Assembly: GCA_964615505.1 (NCBI GenBank)
Contig: CAZTOR010000011.1
Span: 1-11,936 of the forward strand
Direction: 5' to 3'
Origin: ARS21 sp964615505
GTDB taxonomy: Archaea > Nanobdellota > Nanobdellia > UBA10117 > ARS21
DNA: 11,936 nt
A program made the translations under genes and the position numbers. How positions within the stretch are numbered: the first letter of the stretch is position 1; the number at the start of each line of letters is the position of its first letter. The notes under the pieces were generated by a model that was not told the origin of the DNA, ran no database searches, and was given only the letters and a program-made list of their open reading frames with translations. This document shows positions 6,775-11,886 of this stretch, piece by piece.

Positions 6775-7806
6775 GAAATTCTTGTTTAAGTTTTTCTTAA
6801 ATTCAGATAAATATTCTAAAGGAAATGCTGCGCCTGCCGCAGGTTTATGTCCGCCTGCATTTGAATCAGTAAAACTCTTTGTAGACAATTTTAAAAGTTT
6901 TGAACAATCTACTACTCCGGACTGATTTCTAGATGACACTTCCACATGGTCCCTATACAGACTCATAACCACAAATGTCTTTTCTCGTTCAGCAAAAGAT
7001 AATTTATTTGCAACCACTCCTCCGATTGCATACTTGGGCTCAATTTCAACTAAATTAAGTTTGCCACCTTGATATTTATGAGGTTTTGTATTAGCGATAA
7101 CATTCTTAATTTCAGCATTAATCTCATGATTTAAATCTGCCAAACTCGATTTTAATATTTCAGAAATTGATTTTCTTAATAACATATTAAGCGCTTCTTC
7201 AGTTCGTTTAGGGTTCACACTAGTTGCAGAGTTTAATATTTGTGCGATAATTCCAGGTTTGGTATTAATCCACTCTTCTTTTTGTTTGAATTTGAATTCG
7301 TTGAATGTTTTTTGCATAAATTCATGCCAAGAATCGGCTGATGAATCTGAAATTAAACCCACTGCAACTAACCATGCAAAATCTTCGAGATTAACTAATT
7401 CTGACATCAAATCATATACTAGTTTAACTGTTGGATACTGATATGATTTTTCAAAATTTAGATCTTCTGGCTTCAGAATTAATGCTTCTGACTTAATATC
7501 TGTCTTATGATGGTCGATAATCATTACTTTTGAACCAGTTAACTTCGACATAAATTCAGGGTACTGCTCTGCAGAAACATCTAAAATGAAAACATAATCT
7601 GGACTGTGTGTTAATATTTCTTCCGCCACTTCGAGTCTAGAATGTCTTCGAAAAGGCACGGTATTTATTTTATCAAGGTGGAGCCGATTCAGTGCCTTAA
7701 TCATTAATGCAGTCGCGGGAATTCCGTCTCCGTCTTGATCATAACTTATAACTATTGATTCGCTCGCCTTTATTTTCTTTATGAAAGATTTATACTTTGT
7801 AAGCAT
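6757..7806 (-). CDS. DHH-family phosphoesterase, RecJ-like nuclease
   Basis: DHH/DHHA1 phosphoesterase related to bacterial RecJ and archaeal GAN-type nucleases; it probably degrades single-stranded DNA or short oligonucleotides 5' to 3' with Mn2+ or Mg2+. Motif I SYDQDGDG (21-28) departs from the usual SHxDxDG by Tyr in place of His; motif II is LDVS with Asp76, motif III DHHK (98-101), motif IV SDSS with Asp154. The DHHA1 domain ends with GGHKPAAGA (318-326). Numbering uses the ATG at 7806 (349 aa). A longer reading from TTG 7824 or ATG 7815 is open, but the TATA-like TTTATATT (7835-7828) is centred 25.5 bp upstream of 7806. Divergent from orc1, which fits a replication or repair role. Confidence 0.9.
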   Translation of the reverse strand: MLTKYKSFIKKIKASESIVISYDQDGDGIPATALMIKALNRLHLDKINTVPFRRHSRLEVAEEILTHSPDYVFILDVSAEQYPEFMSKLTGSKVMIIDHHKTDIKSEALILKPEDLNFEKSYQYPTVKLVYDLMSELVNLEDFAWLVAVGLISDSSADSWHEFMQKTFNEFKFKQKEEWINTKPGIIAQILNSATSVNPKRTEEALNMLLRKSISEILKSSLADLNHEINAEIKNVIANTKPHKYQGGKLNLVEIEPKYAIGGVVANKLSFAEREKTFVVMSLYRDHVEVSSRNQSGVVDCSKLLKLSTKSFTDSNAGGHKPAAGAAFPLEYLSEFKKNLNKNFSFAKL

Positions 7807-7827
7807 AACTTTCATAATGCACAAGCC

Positions 7828-7835
7828 AATATAAA
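7828..7835 (-). promoter_or_regulatory. TATA-like box of the DHH phosphoesterase gene
   Basis: TTTATATT on the minus strand. It is 25.5 bp from ATG 7806 but only 16.5 bp from ATG 7815, so with a leaderless transcript translation should begin at 7806. Confidence 0.45.
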
Positions 7836-7850
7836 ACTAATGCTAGAAAT

Positions 7851-7858
7851 TCTTAAAA
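7851..7858 (+). promoter_or_regulatory. TATA-like box of orc1/cdc6
   Basis: TCTTAAAA is centred 25.5 bp upstream of the orc1 ATG at 7880 and predicts a leaderless mRNA. Confidence 0.5.
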
Positions 7859-7879
7859 TCTATTGCATGAAGAATTAAT

Positions 7880-8959
7880 ATGAATAGTTTTGATTTCCTC
7901 GGTGCAGAACAAACCATTTTTTCTAATCCTGATTCTTTAGATCAAGATTTTGTTCCGAAATTGTTACCTCATCGAGAAGAGCAGCAAAGATTTCTGGCAA
8001 CAGCAATAAAACCAATAATTCAAAATCGTTCAGGGATGTCTATAATTGCGCACGGTCCATCTGGTGTAGGAAAAACTGCATCAACAAAGAGAGTTATAAT
8101 GGATTTAGAAGATCATTCTGAAGCAGATAATATAGCAAAGGTGTTTATCAACTGTTGGAAAGCAAATACTACTTATAAAATAATGACTGAAATTGCTAAT
8201 CAGTTAGGTTTTAGATTCACGCATAATCTGAAAACTAATGAAATAATTGATAGAGTTCTAGAGCGGCTTGAAAATAGGGAAGGTATAGTATTGGTGTTAG
8301 ATGAAGCAGATAAAGCCGAAGATTATGATTTTCTGTATCACATTTTAGAAAATATATCTAAAAAAACTTTGATTCTATTAACAAATGATAATGAATGGGG
8401 TTCAAAATTAGATTTTAGAATAACAAGTCGATTAACTCCAGAACTCGTTGAATTTAAAGAATACTCGCTTAACGAAACTCGAGATATTCTATCTGAAAGA
8501 GTTAAATATGCATTTTTTCAAGGTGTTTGGGAAGAAGATGCATTAGATTTACTTGCTCATCGTGCTGCTGAATTCAAAGATATTCGATTTGGAATTGCAC
8601 TATTAAAACTTTCTGGAGAAGTTGCGGAGTCAGAATCTTCGAAAAAAATCTCCGTTAACCATGTTGAATCTGCAATAAACAAACTTCCTGCATTCAAAAT
8701 AAAATCTTCTGCAGATTTTAATGATACTGAAAATTTTGTAATGAAAATTTGTGAAGAATTTTCAGGTAAAACTACTGGTGAACTCTATAAAATATATTCT
8801 GAACGAGGTGGTAAAAAATCTGAAAAAACATTCAAAAGAGTTTTGGACACATTATCTAAAAAAAGAATAATAACTCAACGTCCAACCGGAGAAGGTTTTC
8901 AAGGCCGATCTTCTATTATTGAATTTCGATCACCGGAAAAAAAGTTGACTGAATACTAG
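7880..8959 (+). CDS. cdc6: Orc1/Cdc6 replication initiator, AAA+ ATPase
   Basis: Archaeal initiator that binds replication origins and helps load MCM helicase. The 359-aa protein has Walker A GPSGVGKT at 59-66, Walker B VLVLDEAD at 137-144, sensor 1 at Asn169 (LLTND), a candidate arginine finger at Arg184 (ITSRL) and sensor 2 at Arg236 (KDIRFGIALLKLSGEVAE). A C-terminal winged helix covers about 283-350 (TTGELYKIYSE, FKRVLDTLSKKRIITQR) for DNA binding. The length is slightly under the common size of about 400 aa, mostly from a short N-terminus and compact lid. The start is leaderless by the local TATA spacing. Many archaeal cdc6 genes lie beside an origin, but I see no clear origin recognition boxes in the flanks. 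Confidence 0.95.
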   Translation: MNSFDFLGAEQTIFSNPDSLDQDFVPKLLPHREEQQRFLATAIKPIIQNRSGMSIIAHGPSGVGKTASTKRVIMDLEDHSEADNIAKVFINCWKANTTYKIMTEIANQLGFRFTHNLKTNEIIDRVLERLENREGIVLVLDEADKAEDYDFLYHILENISKKTLILLTNDNEWGSKLDFRITSRLTPELVEFKEYSLNETRDILSERVKYAFFQGVWEEDALDLLAHRAAEFKDIRFGIALLKLSGEVAESESSKKISVNHVESAINKLPAFKIKSSADFNDTENFVMKICEEFSGKTTGELYKIYSERGGKKSEKTFKRVLDTLSKKRIITQRPTGEGFQGRSSIIEFRSPEKKLTEY

Positions 8960-8965
8960 ACATTA

Positions 8966-9031
8966 GACAACTTCTTGTGGATCTTTTAATACTTCAAATT
9001 AAATTCTAGTATGAACTTTGGACAACTTCTT
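8966..9031 (+). repeat. Pair of 11-bp direct repeats around the 9011 start
   Basis: GACAACTTCTT occurs at 8966-8976 and 9021-9031, 55 bp apart on the same strand. The first copy lies upstream of the TATA-like box, the second 10 bp after the ATG at 9011. It may be a regulator-binding pair or chance. Confidence 0.4.
8983..8990 (+). promoter_or_regulatory. TATA-like box of the 9011 small gene
   Basis: CTTTTAAT is centred 24.5 bp upstream of the ATG at 9011, close to the 25.5-26.5 bp spacing of neighbouring leaderless genes. It is the main reason to treat 9011 as a transcription and translation start. Confidence 0.4.
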
Positions 9032-9169
9032 CAGGCAAAGTCTTATGAACAAGACTATGTAAAAACCATTTTCGCTAGACGAAATTTGAATCGGATGGCT
9101 GAAATGTATGACACTCCCCTTGAGTACTCTCCTGTGCAAAAGGTGAAATCCTTTAGTCTTCTGCCGTAG
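9011..9169 (+). CDS. Possible 52-aa small protein (or structured RNA), unknown function
   Basis: ATG to TAG, 52 residues beginning MNFGQLLQAKSYEQDYVKTI and ending KSFSLLP. It is hydrophilic and probably helical, with a central basic patch (FARRNLNR), no cysteine and no membrane segment. I do not recognise the family. For: TATA-like box at leaderless distance, and a hairpin-plus-T-tract right at the 3' end. Against: the stretch is visibly richer in G and C, including third codon positions, than its neighbours, and in AT-rich archaea that can mark a structured RNA. Short inverted repeats exist inside it (9039-9044 with 9051-9056; 9070-9074 with 9080-9084; 9139-9143 with 9150-9154). The stop codon sits in the terminal hairpin loop. 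Confidence 0.45.
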   Translation: MNFGQLLQAKSYEQDYVKTIFARRNLNRMAEMYDTPLEYSPVQKVKSFSLLP

Positions 9170-9192
9170 CACCTCGGCAGAGGACAATTTTT
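9156..9192 (+). terminator. 11-bp hairpin followed by a T tract
   Basis: GTCTTCTGCCG (9156-9166) pairs with CGGCAGAGGAC (9175-9185) over 11 positions, one of them G-U, with an 8-base loop; AA and TTTTT (9188-9192) follow. The odd pair is G-U when read on the plus strand but a C-A mismatch on the minus strand, so the structure belongs to a plus-strand RNA. The loop bases CACCT could pair with AGGTG at 9141-9145 to form a pseudoknot. It ends the small unit at 9011 and separates it from the convergent minus-strand gene whose stop is at 9191-9193. Confidence 0.6.
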
Positions 9193-10408
9193 AGTCTATC
9201 ATTTTTCCAATATAAGGTAATATTTTGAAAGGTAAAGTTAATGCACTTGACAATCCGATCATTCTCCTTCCGGACTCCAATGTACTATATCCAGGTAGTC
9301 TTTTATTTTTATGAATAATTAATCTAGCTACATCAGAATTCATTTCTGAATTAATTCCGGAATATCTATCTAAAAATGTATCTTTAATTTTTTCAAATTT
9401 TCTTTTAAAGCGCGGACCTGTTTTTCGATCTAAATATTTAGTTATATTAGGGTCATGTAAAGATCTTACTATTGAATCTATTGTTCCAGAAGCATAATGT
9501 TCGTTCATTTCATCAATGAATAATTCTAAATCTCTTTCAGATTTATCTAGACGAAATGGATCAAATAAATTTGTTTTTGAGATTATATCTTCTGAATCAA
9601 GGTTTCTTGCATAAGTAGTTATTTCAATTTTACCGCCTGGTCTTGGAGATAATTCAAGTCTTTGAGGGTTTAATGAATCGTATCTAATCTCTATTTTGTT
9701 TTCTTTTGATCGTTTAGTTTTAAGTTTGATTTTTGAATCTTGATGAATTATATCTTCTAATAAATTAGATTTTGATTTTAAGGTTTCATTTTTATCTCGA
9801 GTTGTTGGATACAATGTTGAAATAGCAGGTATAATTATTTCTTCGATTCCAGAATTAATTGAATTTATATTATGTGACTCTTTTGAGATATACTCTTCCA
9901 ATTCTGAAACTTTGGATTCGCATTCAGTTAATCGATTCTCATTTAAATCTCCTTTATCCAAGTATCTTTGTAAATTACTTGCAAGTTCATCATGTCTTCT
10001 GTCGACTTGATTATTGATGTGATCTGAAATTTCTTTTTTTGAAGAGTCGATAATCGTGTCCAAATTACTTCTATCTATTCTTCTTTGAACTATCTTTATT
10101 ATATCTCGAGTCTGTTTGAATTGAAATTCAGATAATTTATCAATTCTTGAGCCTCGTTTAAGAGTATCTTCTTCTAATTTTGTTATTGTTTCAGTTATAT
10201 GTTGCAATCTTGTGTCAAGATATTCTTTAAATTCATCTTCTAAGTTATTTCCCATATTCGTATTTACCGCTGATTCATCTTCAGGTATTTCTCCTAACAG
10301 TTTTAGAAGAGATCTGAACGGTCTAGGTTTGTCCCGCTTTTCTGATCGTTTCTCTGTTTCATATTTAGGTGTATCAATTGGCACTAATATTCGAAGTTGT
10401 TTAGCCAT
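9191..10408 (-). CDS. Unrecognised 405-aa coiled-coil-rich protein
   Basis: I do not recognise this protein. A basic, proline-containing N-terminus (about 10-35) is followed by a long, highly charged helical region at about 55-195 with coiled-coil character (DEFKEYLDTRLQHITETITKL, CESKVSELEEYISKE), then a mixed region (210-290) with beta-like stretches (KIEIRYDSL, KIEITTYARNL), a charged helical part (290-360), and a C-terminal basic and hydrophobic tail (MIGLSSALTLPFKILPYIGKMI, 383-404) that could bind a membrane or a partner. No signal peptide, nuclease, ATPase or zinc motif is visible. Its ATG follows directly on the stop of the 82-aa gene with no gap, so translation is coupled. A scaffold or cell-structure role is possible but unproven. 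Confidence 0.8.
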   Translation of the reverse strand: MAKQLRILVPIDTPKYETEKRSEKRDKPRPFRSLLKLLGEIPEDESAVNTNMGNNLEDEFKEYLDTRLQHITETITKLEEDTLKRGSRIDKLSEFQFKQTRDIIKIVQRRIDRSNLDTIIDSSKKEISDHINNQVDRRHDELASNLQRYLDKGDLNENRLTECESKVSELEEYISKESHNINSINSGIEEIIIPAISTLYPTTRDKNETLKSKSNLLEDIIHQDSKIKLKTKRSKENKIEIRYDSLNPQRLELSPRPGGKIEITTYARNLDSEDIISKTNLFDPFRLDKSERDLELFIDEMNEHYASGTIDSIVRSLHDPNITKYLDRKTGPRFKRKFEKIKDTFLDRYSGINSEMNSDVARLIIHKNKRLPGYSTLESGRRMIGLSSALTLPFKILPYIGKMID

Positions 10409-10657
10409 TTAATCCTCAAGATATTCATCCAAGGTAGTCCGATCAATTCCTCTTAATTTTGGTGCTCGAACTTGGTTTTCTCGTGCAAGATAATTAATTC
10501 CTGCTATAGTTTCCATATCTTCTTCAGTTGGTTTGTGGAATCTGTGAGCTCTTATACAGTTTGTAACTCTTACTCCGTACAGATCTGCTTTTATTCCAGT
10601 TATTTCTCCACCTAATTCGTGGTAAAGTTCATTACTTCTTTCGCTTATGTATGTCAT
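10409..10657 (-). CDS. Unrecognised 82-aa protein, first gene of a two-gene operon
   Basis: Small, soluble, charged protein of 82 aa, probably alpha-helical, without membrane segment or signal peptide and with one cysteine (Cys34). The middle part (YGVRVTNCIRAHRFHKPTEED) is basic and His-rich and the end is acidic (DEYLED). I do not recognise the family. Unlike most genes in the window it has a textbook Shine-Dalgarno, AGGAGG, 9 nt before its ATG. Its stop abuts the start of the 405-aa coiled-coil protein, so the pair is one translational unit and the products may interact. It diverges from the Lrp/AsnC-type regulator across a 122-bp gap, making that regulator a candidate controller. Confidence 0.75.
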   Translation of the reverse strand: MTYISERSNELYHELGGEITGIKADLYGVRVTNCIRAHRFHKPTEEDMETIAGINYLARENQVRAPKLRGIDRTTLDEYLED

Positions 10658-10666
10658 TTTATTTTT

Positions 10667-10672
10667 CCTCCT
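10667..10672 (-). promoter_or_regulatory. Strong Shine-Dalgarno site of the 82-aa gene
   Basis: Minus-strand AGGAGG, complementary to the 3' end of 16S rRNA, ends 9 nt before the ATG at 10657. It is the strongest ribosome-binding site in the window and confirms that start. Confidence 0.8.
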
Positions 10673-10687
10673 AAGACATTAGTCTTA
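10672..10687. promoter_or_regulatory. 16-bp palindrome at the 82-aa gene promoter
   Basis: TAAGAC-ATTA-GTCTTA is a perfect 6-bp inverted repeat with a 4-bp spacer. It lies between the TATA-like AAAATATA (10700-10693, minus strand) and the Shine-Dalgarno site, sharing one base with AGGAGG. The predicted transcription start (about 10671) is at its edge, so a bound protein would block initiation. As RNA it could also fold next to the ribosome-binding site. Confidence 0.55.
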
Positions 10688-10692
10688 ATGTG

Positions 10693-10700
10693 TATATTTT
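10693..10700 (-). promoter_or_regulatory. TATA-like box of the two-gene operon
   Basis: AAAATATA on the minus strand. A start about 26 bp downstream would fall near 10671 and give a leader of about 14 nt beginning at the Shine-Dalgarno sequence. Less certain than the other boxes, because the start cannot be tied to an ATG. Confidence 0.35.
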
Positions 10701-10729
10701 GGATGTATTCAAAAAACATTTCATCTATT

Positions 10730-10780
10730 TTTTTGTAAAATAGGTATATTTATAAGTAAAATATACTTTATTTACAAAAA
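10730..10780. promoter_or_regulatory. Concentric palindromic operator over the Lrp-type gene promoter
   Basis: Outer arms TTTTTGTAAA (10730-10739) and TTTACAAAAA (10771-10780) are perfect inverted repeats. Inner arms GTATATTT (10744-10751) and AAATATAC (10759-10766) are also perfect, and both pairs share the centre 10755. The outer right arm ends on the A of the start codon, and the TATA-like TTTATAAG (10749-10756) lies across the inner dyad. GTAAAATA also repeats directly at 10735 and 10756, 21 bp apart, about two helical turns. Lrp/AsnC proteins commonly bind such dyads in their own promoters, so negative autoregulation is likely. Confidence 0.65.
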
Positions 10781-11715
10781 TGGATAAATTTGATATAAAA
10801 ATTTTGAAAGAGTTGGAAATCGATGCTCGAATGAGTAATGCTAAAATTGGAAAGAAAATAGGTAGATCTCAACAATTTGTAGAATATAGAATTGAGTTAA
10901 TGAGAAAAAGGAAACCTGATCCAGTAATTACTCCTCAAATAGTATTAAATCAGTATAAATTAGGATTAAGATCTTTCTTATTATTTGTAAAATTAGAAAA
11001 AGTAAGTTCCAACGAAAAATTTTTTGATGGAATAAAGGATGCCAAATGCGTAAATTGGATAATTCAAAGCGGTTATGATTTTGATTTTATAATAATGTTG
11101 ACTTCAAAAACGATTGGATCGCTTTACGAAGAAATAACTACTTTATTAAAAAATAAGGAAATTCATGATTTTGATTTGCGAGAGATAGTGAAACATCAAA
11201 TGTTATCACACACGTATCTAACAGATAATAAAAATATATTAGAAAATACTGTACTTACTCAAACTGAAAAGACTGATGATCTTGATAAAAAAATATTAAA
11301 TCTATTGATAAAAAATGGAAAGGAAAAACTAGTAACTATTGGTACAAAATTAGGTATTAATTACAAAACTGTTCAAACACATATCAAAAAAATGATGGCT
11401 AATGGAATAATTTCAGGATATAGACCATTTATAAACCCGAGCGCATTTGAATACAATTCATTTTTCATTAGATTTACTACAAACATAAAATCTGAACACG
11501 AATTAACTAAATTTCTAAAATTTTTGTCTGAAGATGAAAATATAACTGATTCTTTTGAATTTTTGGGTAGGTTTTCTAATGCAATAATAATACGTACAAG
11601 AAAAGAAAAGAAAATTAATGTAATATTAGATAAAATAAGACTGATTGTACCTAAATTACAAGACGTGAAAGTTTATCCTGTGTTCGATGATTCACTGTTT
11701 AAATCAGTAATTTAA
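10780..11715 (+). CDS. Tandem Lrp/AsnC-family transcriptional regulator
   Basis: DNA-binding regulator of 311 aa made of two Lrp/AsnC-like units in tandem. The first HTH is at about 1-45 (FDIKILKELEIDARMSNAKI, then GKKIGRSQQFVEYRI), followed by a RAM-like alpha/beta ligand-binding region (about 60-150: LFVKLEK, WIIQSGYDFDFIIMLTSK). The second HTH is at about 165-210 (DLDKKILNLLIKNGKEKLVT, IGINYKTVQTHIKKM) and a second RAM-like region follows to the end (FFIRFTTNIKSE, FEFLGRFSNAIIIRTR, VKVYPVF). Single-unit Lrp proteins are about 150 aa, so this is a duplication or fusion, as in other archaeal two-domain Lrp-like proteins. Its promoter lies in a large palindrome, pointing to autoregulation. 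The ligand is unknown; the divergent operon is a natural second target. Confidence 0.85.
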   Translation: MDKFDIKILKELEIDARMSNAKIGKKIGRSQQFVEYRIELMRKRKPDPVITPQIVLNQYKLGLRSFLLFVKLEKVSSNEKFFDGIKDAKCVNWIIQSGYDFDFIIMLTSKTIGSLYEEITTLLKNKEIHDFDLREIVKHQMLSHTYLTDNKNILENTVLTQTEKTDDLDKKILNLLIKNGKEKLVTIGTKLGINYKTVQTHIKKMMANGIISGYRPFINPSAFEYNSFFIRFTTNIKSEHELTKFLKFLSEDENITDSFEFLGRFSNAIIIRTRKEKKINVILDKIRLIVPKLQDVKVYPVFDDSLFKSVI

Positions 11716-11799
11716 TGCATGAGGCAGGATTCGAACCTGCGAAGACACTAAGTCACAGGGTCCTTAACCCTGCCCGTTTGACCGCTCCGGAACTCATGC
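11716..11799 (-). tRNA. tRNA-Leu with anticodon AAG
   Basis: An 84-nt class II tRNA folds fully on the minus strand: 7-bp acceptor stem GCATGAG/CTCATGC, 3-bp D stem CCG/CGG with loop containing GG, G26, 5-bp anticodon stem CAGGG/CCCTG, loop TTAAGGA, a long variable arm with GAC/GTC stem, and T arm GCAGG/CCTGC with TTCGAAT loop. The long variable arm and A73 fit Leu rather than archaeal Ser. Anticodon bases are 11765-11763, AAG, for codon CUU. CCA is not encoded and no intron is seen. The 3' end directly abuts the stop codon of the Lrp-type gene. A TATA-like CTTAAAAG (11830-11823) is centred 27.5 bp upstream. Confidence 0.93.
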
Positions 11800-11822
11800 G
11801 TAAATTTGTTTCTAAAATGCTG

Positions 11823-11830
11823 CTTTTAAG
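11823..11830 (-). promoter_or_regulatory. TATA-like box of the tRNA-Leu gene
   Basis: CTTAAAAG on the minus strand, centred 27.5 bp upstream of the tRNA 5' end at 11799, as expected for a start at or a base or two before the mature end. Confidence 0.45.
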
Positions 11831-11856
11831 ATTTTTGAATAACTTTATTTGAGAAA

Positions 11857-11864
11857 ATATAATA
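11857..11864 (+). promoter_or_regulatory. TATA-like box of the right-edge gene
   Basis: ATATAATA is centred 26.5 bp upstream of the ATG at 11887, matching the leaderless spacing of neighbouring genes. Confidence 0.45.
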
Positions 11865-11886
11865 AAGTTAAAATAGTACTTTTAGT

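Noticed and set aside
7807..7824. Longer N-terminus for the DHH protein (TTG 7824 or ATG 7815)
   Set aside because: Both are open, but the TATA-like box would lie only 7.5 or 16.5 bp from them, against 25.5 bp for ATG 7806. The extra residues add no conserved motif.
7807..7879. Replication origin between the DHH gene and orc1
   Set aside because: Archaeal origins often lie beside cdc6, but this gap is only 73 bp, is filled by two promoters, and shows no repeated G-rich origin recognition boxes. The 51-bp gap after orc1 shows none either.
8999..9187. Minus-strand 62-codon frame antisense to the 9011 unit
   Set aside because: It opens at TTG rather than ATG, has no TATA-like box or Shine-Dalgarno at the right distance, and begins inside the hairpin stem, which is better formed on the plus strand.
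9011..9192. SRP RNA, RNase P RNA or H/ACA guide RNA
   Set aside because: The SRP GNAR-loop region and RNase P conserved blocks are missing, and the unit is too short. An ACA does occur at 9184-9186, but the 11-bp stem has no pseudouridylation pocket and the ACA starts within the stem.
9191..10657. Toxin-antitoxin or defence pair
   Set aside because: The small-gene-first layout with a possible operator is suggestive, but neither protein shows nuclease, kinase, acetyltransferase or DNA-binding motifs, and no mobile element is nearby.
11716..11799. Reading the tRNA anticodon as TAA (ordinary tRNA-Leu)
   Set aside because: Moving the loop by one base breaks the anticodon stem (C-C mismatch). 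Only CAGGG/CCCTG with loop TTAAGGA gives five pairs and U33, which fixes AAG.
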